Below, in pieces: positions 36,896 through 49,700 of a stretch of DNA of 64,000 bases. Position 1 is the stretch's first letter. Each line of letters begins with the position of its first letter. The stretch is from Enoplolaimus lenunculus (lineage: Eukaryota > Nematoda > Enoplea > Enoplida > Thoracostomopsidae): positions 444,001 to 508,000 of the forward strand of contig JASANG010000273.1 of the NCBI GenBank assembly GCA_030248215.1, read 5' to 3'. A model generated the notes under the pieces. That model was not told the origin of the DNA. It did not search any database and saw only the letters and a list, made by a program, of their open reading frames with translations. The position numbers and the translations under genes were made by a program.

Positions 36896-38785
36896 ATGGC
36901 GAAGGTTAGTATGAAAAAGTTAAGAGAATTTCAAACCAACATTCTCGTTAGATTTTGTTTCCATCCAGGATTCGAATCGCAGCCATACGTGTCAGGTGCT
37001 TTTACCATCACTACTCAGCAATGGAGCTAGACGTTCGAGGCCGATGAGGCTCTCGCGTCTTGTGATGATTTTATGTTTAGCGCTACGCATTGTGGGTTAA
37101 TTCACTTATACAGATCTACTCTATACGAGAAGAAGATGAGATTTGCACTACTGTTATATACTATTGAACTTACCAAAGTTTCCGGCAGTGTTCGTTTCTG
37201 AAGTTTTGTATTCTCAACTGAGTGTAACAGCTCTAACCAGAGAGCGATTTCTACGCAGGCAATTTTCAATTTACAATTGATCACTACTAGAGTTAGAACA
37301 CTTTTTAAAGTACGTAGTTGTAGAGTAAATCGCAGATCATATAGTGTGAGCTGTATTAGTTTTAGTTTCGATGCACTAACAACTCAAGTGCGTACGCTAG
37401 TACGAATTCCGCTCTATGAGTATCATATGCGTTTTGAACCAAATACAGGCCGCAAGAAGCCGTGCGGAGATGTTCTTGACCGCTTTAAACGCCTTAACAA
37501 CGGCGTATGGATTCGAAATATGGCTGGACGTTACGTTAAAGTTAGTTGTATTCTAGAATTTTTTGATAAAAGTTTTCAGTACTGTTGCCGGCCATTCCAT
37601 TATTAAGTTCGAAACGTATCGGAGTGACGTAAAATCATTTTGAAATTCTGGACAGTAAAGTTTACGCCTACGAACGAACAACCTTTTTTGATTGACTTTA
37701 GCTTTGAACATACATTTTGGCTTCGGCTTACGACCACAATTTTTTAAACAAGGCTGTAAATAAGGTATAACCTGATATCTGGATCCGCCGAAAAATCGAC
37801 ATTCGGCTGCGGTATTATACATTGACGGATATTTATTACTGAAAAGTACAACATAAGTATATTACACTATTATTTATGACCAAAATCATAATATTTGGTT
37901 GCTAATTTTGTCAATATAAGGGTATACTTCAAGAAGCCCAGTTATTACTAAGACCCTTGTAGAAACAAAATTGTAACATAAATAGTAAGTAGTACTAAAC
38001 ATCGTGATTTAACTTTTTTTATATACATTCAAATACCAGGCTCCACTATTTTTTGGCATTTGGTTAAACTGTGCAACATATACCATGCACCACTATATAA
38101 AGCGTTGCCCCGTATTCTTAAAGTTGGTAGGTGATGTTTAGTGAATAGTGCGCTTAGAAATTTGGCGATGTTATGTTTCATATACTCTGGTAGTATGTGA
38201 GATTCAATTCTGCAGCTTTTCCATAACGAGTCATTGTTTGAGGAGCCATTAACCAACAGGTAATAGGTGCTACATACAGTTGACAATACGGCTACTGTAT
38301 TGACCCGAATAAGAGGAGGAGGGGTAATAAGGGGGGGTCCCCATTTTGAGTCCGAATCAATTGGAGTCTGTATCCTTAATAAGAGTCCGTAAGCGGATAG
38401 AGTCCCTAAACCCTAATTAGAGTCCAAAAGTGTCAACCCTAATTTTAGCGCATAAATGACTCCAGGACCAAATCATTTGAGTTTGAAACGTTAAAGCAGT
38501 ACTTGCTTTCAATTGTAGCGATACCACGACACAGAACGTGCGAAGCATTTAAAAGATGCGCATGTGTTTACAAATCGTATTGAATCGGAAATTTTGGACA
38601 AACTTGTCAGTCGGTTTTGGGTTCGCCCTAAATACTACATCGAAGATCCGTATAAGCCATATCATGTACGCCATGGCCTCAAGGGTGCTCCGCGAGTAGG
38701 ATATAATGGACGGTTTTGTCGTGGAGAACGGCCTAAAATATTGCTTGATGATACGACGGCTGATAAGTATTTTTATGAGAGGTAA
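36896..38785 (+). CDS. MRPL35, mitochondrial large-subunit ribosomal protein bL35m (three exons)
   Basis: Structural protein of the mitochondrial 54S/39S subunit, encoded in the nucleus. Exons 2 (37259-37540) and 3 (38519-38785) are well supported. KPCGDVLDRFKRLNNGVWIR aligns with the bL35 core (VKAVVDRFLRLHCGLWVR in human), and ESEILDKLVSRFW plus YYIEDPYKPYH matches the family C-terminus. The junction is phase 0 with donor GTTAGT and acceptor TTGTAG. Exon 2 has no suitable ATG before the core; it is preceded by a CAG acceptor in frame. A three-codon exon ATGGCGAAG at 36896-36904, followed by donor GTTAGT, joins in phase and would give MAKAIFNLQLITTRVRTLF, a basic leader like a mitochondrial targeting peptide. 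Total about 185 residues (human 188). The first exon is inference; an upstream alternative start is possible. The C-terminus is slightly longer and rich in charged residues. Confidence 0.85.
36960..37030 (-). mobile_element. tRNA-derived SINE head in MRPL35 intron 1
   Basis: On the minus strand, TGCTGAGTAGTGATGG (37005-37020) resembles an A box and GATTCGAATCC (36968-36978) is a near-perfect B box. TCCATTG and TGGATGGA could pair as a seven-base acceptor stem with one mismatch and one wobble. It lies between the proposed first and second exons of MRPL35. Confidence 0.5.
38293..38480. mobile_element. ACCCGAATAAGAG MITE fragment in MRPL35 intron 2
   Basis: Begins TACTGTATTGACCCGAATAA and continues with GGTCCCCATTTTGAGTCC and AGAGTCCGTAAGCGGATAG, as in the complete copy at 39184. 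It stops near 38480, just before the last MRPL35 exon, with no right terminal repeat. Confidence 0.6.
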
Positions 38786-38948
38786 CTAGTATAATTGCAT
38801 CCATACTTTCTGGATTACGTGCTTTGAATTATTGTTTATATTAGCTGTTTTGTACATTGATATATTTGTTTCAGTTTGCAACTGGTTCTTTACTTAAACA
38901 GTAATCTATCAACTCTGAAAATACGTAATTTGGGCATACTGCAGCTAA

Positions 38949-38954
38949 AATAAA
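38949..38954 (+). terminator. Candidate MRPL35 polyadenylation signal
   Basis: The first canonical AATAAA after the MRPL35 stop codon, about 165 bases downstream. No transcript evidence; position and motif only. Confidence 0.4.
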
Positions 38955-39183
38955 AACAAGTGTACGTATATGCATAAGGCTGTGTTTTAAGCACCGAGGT
39001 TATGGGTATATCCATTGCAATTATTGTGACTAGCTATTATAGTTATACAGAGATGCATTTTACATTATACGATAAATTATCGTTTGTTGTCAACAAAAAT
39101 TCAAGTTACGCTGGCGTCGTCGACTGGGACAACCTCTCTAGGTTTTCTAGACATTTGCATAGAGCTTATCATTATAGTGCGAT

Positions 39184-39671
39184 TACTGTAGTGATCCGAA
39201 TAAGAGGGACTAATAAGTGGGGATCCCCATTTTGAGTCCCAATCAATATAAGTCCGCATCCCTAATAAGAGTCCGAAAGCGGATAGAGTTCCTAAACCTT
39301 ATTGATTAGAGTTTATAAATGTTAATTATCCCTAACTGTAGTCCATAAATGACTCGAGGATAAAACAAAGCTGAATTCGAATCTTTAAATTATAAAATTT
39401 TGAAAGTATATACATTCCTTAGTATAAAGTTACGTTGTCGCTCAAGCTTTTGATACAACACAAATAAACGTTTAATTCAACGGATAATTGCAATATCGGA
39501 TATATAAGTAACGTAAGGCGGCGGAGGGCAGGTTAAAAAATAGACAACAGTCCGTAATCGAATAACAGGGGCACCCTCTGGAGAGGTCAAATAAATATCA
39601 GTCCGTCCTCATTCAGGTCACTATGCAGTATTATTGTATCAGTCCGTCCTCATTCGGGTCACTATGCAGTA
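39184..39671. mobile_element. ACCCGAATAAGAG-family MITE (complete copy)
   Basis: About 488 bp. The left end is TACTGTAGTGATCCGAATAA and the right end, inverted, is TACTGCATAGTGACCCGAAT. The interior contains the GAGTCC block shared with 38293 and an AACGTTTAATTCAACGG block shared, inverted, with 45243-45502. Its right end has been tandemly duplicated (39598-39679). Confidence 0.65.
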
Positions 39672-39679
39672 TTATTGTA
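39598..39679 (+). repeat. 41-bp tandem duplication
   Basis: Two head-to-tail copies of a 41-bp unit beginning TCAGTCCGTCCTCATTC, differing by one or two bases. It duplicates the right terminal repeat of the surrounding MITE. Confidence 0.85.
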
Positions 39680-41271
39680 ACAGAATGCAGATTGAAATTC
39701 GGTTAAGCTTAAGCAAAAACAGTCTAAAATTTAATTCTTACTCTGCTGCGGTCGTGCTAGAAAACTGACTGGCCGTAAGAGTAACATGGGTCTTACGAAA
39801 TTCCTGTTGTTTTTATGTTTTTAGTAAACTTTTGCAGTCTGAAATTGATACCGCTTCTGAAATTTGAGCGTATACGAAATAGGCTTTTCCGGACTACACA
39901 AGCTGAGCCAAATTCGACTCCGCCAGAGTCAAATTCGACTCGATGAGCTACTCAGTTAGTCGAATTGCGCCTTGGATGTACAAATATACGAAGTTTCTGA
40001 AACTATGGGTAGTTAACCGTTCAACATAATTTTCGCTATTTTGCTTCATTTCTGTTCACGATAAACTGACGGGAACCTGATGTTAAGCGCCAGTAAAAGT
40101 TCTTTTAGCACACGAACATTTGTCTATAGCTGCAACCGTAACTCAATGTCCAGCTCATGGTAAAAACAGATTTACATGCTATAGTGAAATTTGTGCCAGA
40201 GTTTTTTGCAATGTCGGTACTGAGATTTTCCGTATTTTTTCCAGCAGGAAAAGGAGCTCCGGCTTCGATAAAATTTCTGCCGGAGGTTCTAACAATTTCG
40301 GTAGAGGAATTTTGCATTGTTTTACAAAATTGTTTGTTACGTTTCATTTTAACATTTAATGCAGTTTTGAGGACGGAATTTCCGAGGTTTCGTGTATTTA
40401 AATAAGTGTAAAATCAAATGATGTAGCAACACCTTAATTTGCTAAAATCGGCAAATCAACATTTTATTAACTGCCTATGCCCCATCTCCGGCTCTGATAA
40501 ATTTTGTCGACTTTGGTTCCGGTATATGTTTCACCTTCGGTTGCACTGTGTTAATTTCTGGCAAGGTTTGCAGTTGATTTGTTTGGTTCGCAAATATCTT
40601 TATCCTAAATTTTTCTCACCTCCGTCTCTCGCAAAGCTAGTGGTTCGGTTCCGGTTTAGTCATCTTCAATCGCACCCTGCTAGGTTGCAACTTGTACGAT
40701 CGATTCGTATGCAGTTGATTTTTCTATTTTTTAACGAATCCAACATTTGTCTCACATTTTGTTTCTGTACAATCGCGCTGTTTTCAAAGGTTTTTAAGCA
40801 TTTTTGCACTGCAGCACAGTGTAAGACCCTCCTTTACGCAACTTTCCCCGCATTGTCAAGTTTTTGAAGCGCTGCATTCGGTGCCAAAAATTGCAGCAGA
40901 AAACTTTAAAAAACTGCTTTTATAAAGCACAGTTTTTGAAAGCGCTTTGTGTTGTCGAAAATAACTACTTATCGTTTCCCTGTTGATGCGTCGTTATATG
41001 TCTTTGACAGACGCACGCGGTGTTATAAATTGTCGCAAGCGCAACTGCGTAACTTTAACATATACATGGATACATTAGTCTTTTGTACAAGAAAAGCAAC
41101 TGCCTATTTCTACCAGGGTGCAACCGGGGGTGGAAAACGCCGATGCCGGACGCTGATTTTTATCCAGAGCCGGATGCAGGCCTTCGTTTACGTACTCTGA
41201 GTGCTATACTGTTGTAGAGTCCTATACATTTTTAAAAATTTAAATTAAAAGGAGCATAGAGTTAAAGTACG
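39680..41271. other. Repeat-rich stretch without a supported gene
   Basis: Contains a fragment of the GACTC MITE at about 39880-39965 (TTTTCCGGACTACAC). CCGGTTTCGG/GGTGCAACC remnants of the hAT-like family lie at about 40480-40685 and 41115-41165. Open frames on the plus strand here are background or repeat-derived. Confidence 0.45.
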
Positions 41272-42362
41272 TACTGTAGTGACCCGAATAAGAGATTTAA
41301 TCGTTGCTTATTTTAGCAGCGAACCGAAATCTATTGAGTTGGGCATAGCTGGTGTCCGAAGCTTCTGTGGCAAAAATTATTTTTGTACTACTAAGTAGTA
41401 GAAGGTAGATTCGAAATAAATTTGAATTGTTTGAAAATAGCAACAAAAAACACAGTAATCAAAAATATATACGGTTTGGTCTGTGCAGTGACGAGAACTG
41501 AAAACATCAATCTGCTTGTAGGGTTGAATAGGTCAACAGATCCGGTTTCATTGCGTTGACACCACGGCACATTTTATGCATGCCAATTATATACTTTGGG
41601 ACCCCGCAATGCGTGTACTCACCATTATCTTATAACTGGCTCAACACAACATACTTTCTTTAGCTATACCTTCCTTTATTGCACAACCCTCGCCAAAGCT
41701 CTTGGTCTAAACAAGCTTTATGACATGTCTCCAAAGGCTGTTCCAGATTTCACACGTCGGCGCCTTGTACAACCAAGCTTTACGGTGGCGCCTTTTATTA
41801 GTTTAAATGAGTTCCTACATTAGATCATATTTAGACTAGAAGACGCTACAGTTTTGTATATATACAATTTAGTACGAAACAAATTTCCTGGATAGATCAT
41901 AGTGTTGCACGGTACCAGTTGAAATCTGGAAAATATGGTTATATATGCAGTGTTTAAACGCAGGAGTATTTCCATTATAAAACCATCTGTTCAAATCAAA
42001 AATGGAATAATGAATAGCATGTTTTGAATTCAAGACGAGGCGCATGAAGACATTTTCTTGCCTTTGGAACGGGGCAGGTAAATAGGTTTCGCAAAGTTTT
42101 TCACTAGCGTACAATATATATTATAGTTTAGTTTAAGTCCGAAGCGCTCGTTTGCTGAACACCCCGGGTTTTATTAAAAGGATAAACCACATTTACATCA
42201 ACGAAAGCAATTATATAAACCAAAGAAGGCAACAACATATTATCATAACATAACAAAGGTCCTTGAAAATTACCCATTATTCTACTCTGCTTGCAAGGAT
42301 ATTATTCAGAGCAAATATGTTAAAAAGCACACAAGAAACCTAGTTTCAAAACAAACTACAAA
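41272..42362. other. Stretch with a solo MITE end and unassigned frames
   Basis: A lone copy of the MITE end CTGTAGTGACCCGAATAAG lies at 41273-41291. Open frames at 41596-41823 (plus) and 41869-42114 (minus) look somewhat protein-like, but I cannot link either to a family or to splice sites. Confidence 0.35.
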
Positions 42363-44240
42363 TCAGGTACGCTGAGAAAAAGACATTCGAAAACCCAGCA
42401 TGCTATCATTCTGTCGGGTTATTGTTCCAAAAACCTTAAAAAAACATTCTTCTTTTAGATACAGCTTAAGTTTGCACAAATTTCTATAAACATTTTCCTG
42501 AAAAACATCAACAACACAGACATTTTCATTGTTAAACTCGAGTTTACATCGAGCACTCCATATTGCCAATTGTGCATGTTGGACGATGAAATTAAAAGCT
42601 ATTCTCTTTAATGGGTCGTGAATATTTCGTCCCAAAATTAAATCCGAAATCGTTATTTCATTTACTCCAGCTACCTGTTGCAAAACGGGAGTAATGAAAA
42701 AACTAATTTCTTGCGCCCGCAAACAATAAATAAACACATGAACATTATCCTCCCGCACTTCAATTCCATCCAAATAACAAAACGAACATATATTTGTCCC
42801 ATCTGTAAAATGACTAGTGCGGTGATTAGTATATAATGACTTGTGTCTTAACCTAAAATGGACGTCTCGCGCAGAGCCGTCAACATATTTCGCTTTTGCC
42901 CATATCCATGATCGCTCGACAAAAATAGGTTCAACTCCTAGCTCGTCTCGCCAAAAAACATGTTTAGGATGCATGAGTCCCTTATACACAGCGTGTATCC
43001 ACATTTTATACAATTTATTTGCCGACACTGTTTTTAAGGATAACTTTTCGCCAAAAAACCAACAAAAATTTCCATCCATTTTAAAAGATGACTCAATCAT
43101 TGCAATCCGTATCTCTTTATATAACTCCGGTACATCAATGCGTCTCAGTTGACGTTTAGTCGAAAACTGAACTTGCCGAAAGAAATGTTCGAAACATCTC
43201 TTCCAACTCACAACTTCGGTACCTCTTAATATTCGAATATAAAACATTAAACGATTCACTTTCAGTCTGACAAAAATATTTGGGAAATTTATCCCGCCGT
43301 GACTAGGTTGTAAAAACAGGATATCACTTCTAATAATACTAGCGGTGGACGGGTACCACAACCACTTATAAACCACATTGATAGTTTCCTTCACTAGTTG
43401 CTCAGGGGGTGTTACTAATTTTATCAAATAATTAAACATACACAAAAAATAAATGTGAACAAGATGGATTTTTCCAAAACAGAGATACCTCGGGCGGTAT
43501 TCGCTGTTCAAGACTTGCAATTGCTTCGTAGCACTTTATCCAATTTTCAGGAACATCGAGTCCCTTTGAATCAAACCAAAGGCCATAAATTTTCACTCTT
43601 TCAACAATAAAGCGTGCATATTGATGGGGTACAAGTGCGTTCCTTAGATCGCCCATTAATAGTATCTGTGTTTTAGTTTCCTTTTAGTCGGCTGCCAGAG
43701 GCCTTTTGAAATTTTTCAAAAACATCAAAAACCACACTTATATCTGAAATCCTACTTAGAAAAATATTAGTGTCGTCGGCAAACTTAGTCCTCGGGTGTT
43801 AATGCCGTATAGTGGTATCCCCGGAATTCTTGAAGTTATTCGAAGATAATGAGCTACCACTTCCGCTGTTATGACATATAATGACGGCGATAAGGGACAC
43901 CCTTGTCGAATTCCACGGAAAACATGAAAAAATTCTGACTTAAAACCATTAACTATAACAGATGATCTTGTACATCCGGGTTTATAAATACATTTGATCA
44001 TGTTTAAAAAGTTTTCGCCAAAATTCATGACCCTAAGTGTCTCAAAAATAAAAGACCACTCCACCAAATCAAAAGCGGCTTTGTGATCAACTGATAGCAG
44101 CAACGCCTTTGCGTTGCTTTCATTGGCATAATGAATAACAGACATGACATGTGCAACACTGTCTTGGATAATTCTGTCGGGAACCGAGCTTGTCTGATCC
44201 GGGTGGACTAAAGATTTCATGACCGATTCTAATCTTACAT
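42363..44240 (-). mobile_element. 5'-truncated, broken LINE (non-LTR retrotransposon)
   Basis: Minus-strand fragment of a LINE ORF2. At the 5' side is a reverse transcriptase segment: HPDQTSSVPDRIIQ, LLLSVDHKAAFDLVEW, and IRQGCPLSPSLYVITAEV. The catalytic FADD box is at 43772-43783, one frame away from the preceding part. Next come FIVERVKIYGLWF and, again in another frame, a C-terminal region with HGGINFPN, a receptor-like FRLRHKSLYTNHR and a Cys/His cluster CSFC...HVFIYC, as in RVT zinc-binding domains. At least two frame shifts and a stop separate the parts, so it is dead. The endonuclease and the start of the RT are missing, as in ordinary 5' truncation. The C-terminal zinc-binding arrangement suggests an L1/Tx1-like clade, but this is not certain. 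No clear A tail was seen. Confidence 0.85.
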
Positions 44241-45242
44241 ATGTACATTGATGATGTACATATATTTACCCTCCTGTTTCGGTATAGAAATGCCCTAAAG
44301 CTAAGCATTGCTTTCAATTTACAAAAGAAATATCGCAGTGGCGCTAGACGTCATCAGTCACGTGCCAAACCTTGATTACAGTCGTCTTTTTAATTGTTTA
44401 AAGCTTAAAACACAGTTCCTCAAATTTTAATTTCCGCACCAAAGCACATATGCATATTTTTCACAAAGCATACGCCTTAAGGTTTACCAGTGAGTTTTGA
44501 TTGCTTTGCAATTTTCTTATACATTTTTGTGTCTGTTTGCATCCTTGTTCCACAATATTCCAATGTTTCAAAACAAATTAAAAGCAAACGATATTCTGGT
44601 GCCATTTGATTCCGAATGCAAAGAACCGTTGCATACCACATTCCCTGAAACATTATAAATGCCAGCCCAATTGATTGGTATTGTTTTGCAAAACATCAAA
44701 CTTTAAAAATTGAAATTGTCATTTATTTTCGGCCGTAAAGCTGATAAATGGCGCATCACTGTTCACGTGAATTTCAGGTGCGTTGCAAATTACAAAATGA
44801 AATACTGCAGTTAAACAATAGGGGAAATTATGCAATTACAAAATTATGGTATCGGTATTTTTGCACTTTAGCCTACGAAATTGGTATTATGATGAACTGA
44901 TATTAAAAATTTGTCATCTCCGCACCAAAGACTTTAACAGCAAGCTCTAAACCGAATTCAGTTTCGCAACTTTAGGAGCTCAGTTTATAAAAACACACCA
45001 ATGTGTTTTATTTGCAAGAGCAAAATATTTACATAAAACATAAATAATGCAAACAAAAGTACACGCAACGTATCACATCAAACGACATTAGACATTACAA
45101 TATTCAGCGACGTCATGACAGCGCAAGACAATTCCAATCCAAGTACATTCAAAGTACATACAGCTGTGTTAATAGTATAACATGGTAAAATCGTCTGTAC
45201 ATGTCTGCAGTAAAAATATAGTCCTAAAATTATTTAGCGGGA
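44241..45242. other. Gene-free stretch
   Basis: AT-rich DNA with no supported exon or defined repeat. Confidence 0.4.
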
Positions 45243-45502
45243 TACTGTAATGAACCGTATACGAGGGGGACTCCCTGTTAGTCAGTTACGAACTGTTATA
45301 TATTTTTAATCCATGCTCCGCCACCCTTCGTTATACTGATATATCGGTACTGCAATTATCCGTTGAATTAACGTTTATTTGTCTTGTATCAAAAGCTTGA
45401 GCGATAATGCAAGGTTACTTTAAAGGTTCGAACGCAACTTTATTGGAACTCAAAATGGGGACCCTTTCCTCATTACCCCCTCTTATTCGGGTACCTACAG
45501 TA
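45243..45502. mobile_element. ACCCGAATAAGAG-family MITE (short copy)
   Basis: 260 bp from TACTGTAATGAACCGTATAC to the inverted end TACTGTAGGTACCCGAATAA, with TA at both borders. The interior shares CCGTTGAATTAACGTTTA with the 39184 copy in opposite orientation. Non-coding. Confidence 0.7.
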
Positions 45503-46630
45503 TATCAAACTAAGCGAAATACATCAATATCGAAACTATTTGAAATTATATATGTTAAACCACACACTGCGATGCCAATATCCATAAAAGGAACATCCAT
45601 CAAGATAGTATAACAAGCGCTGTTCATTACAGTTTAACGTTTTAAATAATTGAATTTATTTTAAACCTACTCCAATTAGTATAATATGTCGCTAACACCT
45701 TCAGACGATAGGCCCGTGTATAGCTGAGGGCCGTAACAGTACTATAAGCAAATAAGCTTCAGTTGTAGAGATGAGTCTAAGCCTAAGCAATGAAGGTTTT
45801 TCTAAAGCATATGCTTACCTCACCTCTTATACTCTATTGCAGCTCTTGTCCGCCATTCAACTATACACTGGCGGACGATAGGAATATTTTTACTCTTCAT
45901 ACAAACAAATTTATAATGCAACGAAGAACGTTATAGTAAAAGCAATTGGTGTACCCATAATTATGCACAAGCAAACAGTAAACAAAAAACTGAAGAAAAT
46001 ACAAAAGCAACACTATATACAGTACAAGCATATATAGCACGTTTTGGCCACAATTCAATATTATAGTACTTATGGCCCGGAGCCGTGGTTATTTCAGTTC
46101 CCAGCGCGGCAACACGCACATCAATTGCATGTTAACTTTAAAGGTAAAAGCGATATCGTGGAAAATCTCGTAGCTAAGAAATTAGTCTTGTGAAAAGTTG
46201 CACTTTTCAACGGCCAACTAAACATTGACAGTTTACAGCCACAACACCGCTCAAAACTCTAATGTAACCGCATTTTGATTAAATTTTGTTGTGTTAAGCC
46301 CTTACAACATAGCAAATCACAATACACTTCTCTTAAAGACGATGTTTTAAGCAGAGTTTTTATAAAACGCTTTAATACTCCAACTATAAGCACACTTTAG
46401 TTATTTTTTGTTCATTTTTAATCACGTAATACAAAAAAATACATACTTAAGTCAATTACAACATACTATAAGCAAGTCAATTAAAGACATTTAGTAAGCA
46501 AATTATGGCTTTAAAACAACGATCGCTTCGTAAATTGCATACTCTGGAGTTTTAAATCGAGTTGTTCATCCTGAATGGATACAGTTATACGCTCTTGTAC
46601 GTCTCCACAGGCTTAAGCTTATGCGTATCT
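45503..46630. other. Gene-free stretch
   Basis: No exon supported. Around 45735-45850, AAGCCTAAGCAATGAAGG and CTCTATTGCAGCTC resemble the CTTAGGC fold-back family in decayed form. Confidence 0.4.
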
Positions 46631-46754
46631 AAGCCTATCTCTTGCTAAAATTTGAAAAATTCGACAATTTTGATCCGTGTGTATGAGAGCCCAAGCCTAT
46701 CTCTTGCTAAAATCTGAAAAATTCGACAATTTTGATCAGTGTGTATGAGAGCAC
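46631..46754 (+). repeat. 62-bp tandem duplication
   Basis: Two adjacent copies of a 62-bp unit starting AAGCCTATCTCTTGCT and ending GTATGAGAGC, differing at about three positions. Recent, non-coding. Confidence 0.85.
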
Positions 46755-49700
46755 ATGACCAATTTTACCATGGGAACATGGTTTGAAGTAACATCAAACT
46801 ACGCCGCCAACAACTTGGTTCTTGAGTTTTTATACTTTTAAACCAATAGGTTCTAAGTAGGAGTATTTAAATACGGGAAAACACTAAAACGCTCAGTAAC
46901 TCTCAGGGCACAAGTTAAGCCACACGAATAACGTTTCTTCCAGCCACTTAAAGCTTAGTCAAGGTACTATGTACGTACTTAACAATCAATTTCCAATTCT
47001 TACAAAATAACGTTAAATATGCTTGTATATACGTCCTTAGGCCACTGCGTGCATAAGAAAACTAACAAACCACCCCGAGATCTGTACCCATTAGTGCTTT
47101 GTCGTCAAACACAACACACTGCATTCCAGTATCATATTCCAGAAAAGTCTTGTGTGCCGTTTTTCACTAAATTTTCCCCAAATCTGGGATACTTTTACAC
47201 TTATACTGCTCACACAGCCCAATTATTACTTTGTTATATCAATACCTATACACAAGTCTATAAGGGGCTTACACGATGAACAAAAATAACTCGTTATATC
47301 CCCTCCGGACCTTTCTGAAAAGACGAGGAACAGCGGCCAAGTTACAAGTTTTTGAAAAATGTACTAAATATCAAATAATTTAATTCTCTGTGCTGGCTTG
47401 CAAAAAAACCTGCACGTGATTATACGTACCCTCCCGACCTGGTACGCCCCTACACTACATGTCTAGAGGCAAAAAGTGTTCATGTACATGGGGGATATAT
47501 GTATATACGTACATAAATAATAAATGCGAGGGATACTAGAGACATATCAACATCATCTCCCGAAGTTTCTGGAAACACACAAATATGAAATCACCTTTAA
47601 AACAGGGAAATGGTTTCCTTTTATAAATTACGGAGGTAAAAAATTTTGCTTTAAGTTATTACGTCTGAAAACGAAATCCTGGCTACGCCCTCTGTTCACA
47701 TATATAGCGAAAACAGACACTTTACTTCACGGTAACTTTGTTAACTTTCACCTTGTTTTCACAGACAATAAGACTATCTATCTGAGTATAAGTATATACA
47801 CATACGTCTGTAAACAAAAACTAAAAATAATATTCAAGGACAACTTACTGCTGCTGCTGCTACTTTGATTAGTTTTCGTGTTTGACAAATAAATCACTAT
47901 AAATATATAAATACATACAATCAATGCATATTACATATATTTTTATTATGTTGCAACACAAGCAACAAAAATTATATTTTAGTCCGCTGTACAATTTTAT
48001 AACCAGGATATCTGTTCAAGAGGAAAGCCTCATTTAAAAGTACTTCTGCACGCAAACTTAATGAGCGATATTTTCGAGCTCTAGGAACCAGCAGATTAAT
48101 TTTGACAGATAGACTTATCACCACCGTTTACCATGTATACGTCCGTAAACGTTGCCAGAGGTGGATCCAAAATTGTGTGATGGAAGGGGGTGGGCTAACA
48201 AACGTTATGAAACACAAAAATTGTAATGTAGAGACCGTATCATTTTATCAAGAAAAATATTTTAGGGAAGAACTGTAGGGCATTTTCACAAAAAATTCCG
48301 ATGGCAAAGTTGTATTTTTTAAAAAAATAATTTTCAGTGGAAAAAATTGTAGGGTAAGGACATCATGAGTTTATCACAAAAAAATTCTGGCGGGGAGGGG
48401 CGTATGCTCCCCTGCTCCCCTCTGGATCCGCTAGTGAACGCAGTCGTTACACAGACACGCCGATTTATGCTTACTTAAATAATATACAACACTGTGAAAC
48501 TCACGTGCTGTTTACATAGTACTTTACAAATACAACAACGGACGCGTCTTCGACAACAATGAAATAGAGGAATAAAGCTTAACCGAGCATAAACACATAG
48601 GTACGTATAATTTGTATATACAAAGGCTTATATATACATCCAGGCAACAGTTTTAGTAACATTAAAAACACAAAACAAGTAAAAATCCAAATTCTATATA
48701 TTACATACAGTTATATCTATATATTAATACGTACGTACACACAGCAGTTTGTCCAGGATCTTTATTTCGGAAGTTAACCTTTTTTACGTGCTATTACTAT
48801 AGGGAGTTTAAAATCGAACACGTTATTCCGGAGTTCAGAATCGAACAAGTTATCCCAAAACTTATAGAACGACATTTTTTCCCATTTCTTCGTAACTTTC
48901 GAAAAGACGGCGTGTATATTCCTTATTCCCCATTAGTAATAAAGCAGCAATTCCAGCAATAACTGATCTAAGCGCGCAACAACTACCAAGACATTGTCGC
49001 TGGCTGGGGTAGAAACTTATACAGATGGCAAAGATACTATATATTCGTTTGCATAGATATTTTTCAATGCTGACCATGCGTTTTCTTGAGGGGTTTGGGC
49101 AGCGCGTGGTGTCGCTTTATGCAAAACCATGATTTTATGCCAGCAGCCAAGGTTTGTCGCAGAGTGCAATCAGAATTCCGATAACTAGTAGAACTCCGAT
49201 TCAAAACGAGTTCCGATTCCTATTCTGATTGCACAAACAATCGGAATTTCCACATCATTTATCTATTAAATTGTTTTGGACAAGTTAACTTATCATCAAT
49301 AATTGAATGTAGTTTAACTTTATATGCAGAACCAAAAAATATTCCGGTATAATCAAGTTCCGCTTTGCACACTGGTTTGTCACCAATATTTTATAAACAG
49401 AGATATAATTTTTTTCGAACAACTGGAGAGGGAATTCCAAGCCTGTAAACCCACCTCTGGGCCCTGCGTTTGCTTGCACAGACAACACCGGTACACCACT
49501 TTGTTGATATACGTACCACTCAATCATAAAATATTTCAAGTTTTCAGCAGCTCAGCAGAAGACATTTAAACTTTTATTGCATACTACACAACGTCAAATA
49601 CATATTTCATTGCTATAGGTCTGGATTTTCGGCTATCTCTGCTAGATCAAATTAACCCAGACACAAAAGAATTACGCACAACCCGGTTTATATTTGTTCT

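Noticed and set aside
36960-37030. Functional tRNA gene
   Set aside because: The B box is good, but the D and anticodon stems do not pair properly.
37277-37300. MRPL35 start at an in-frame TTG
   Set aside because: The frame is open further upstream to an acceptor at 37258, and a short ATG exon splices to it in phase.
38029-38286. Minus-strand 85-codon frame in MRPL35 intron 2 as a gene
   Set aside because: It lies antisense within a supported intron and has no recognised family or splice context; a decayed repeat fragment is more likely.
41596-42114. Two opposite-strand frames as exons of a new gene
   Set aside because: No matching splice sites, no family resemblance and no continuation on either side.
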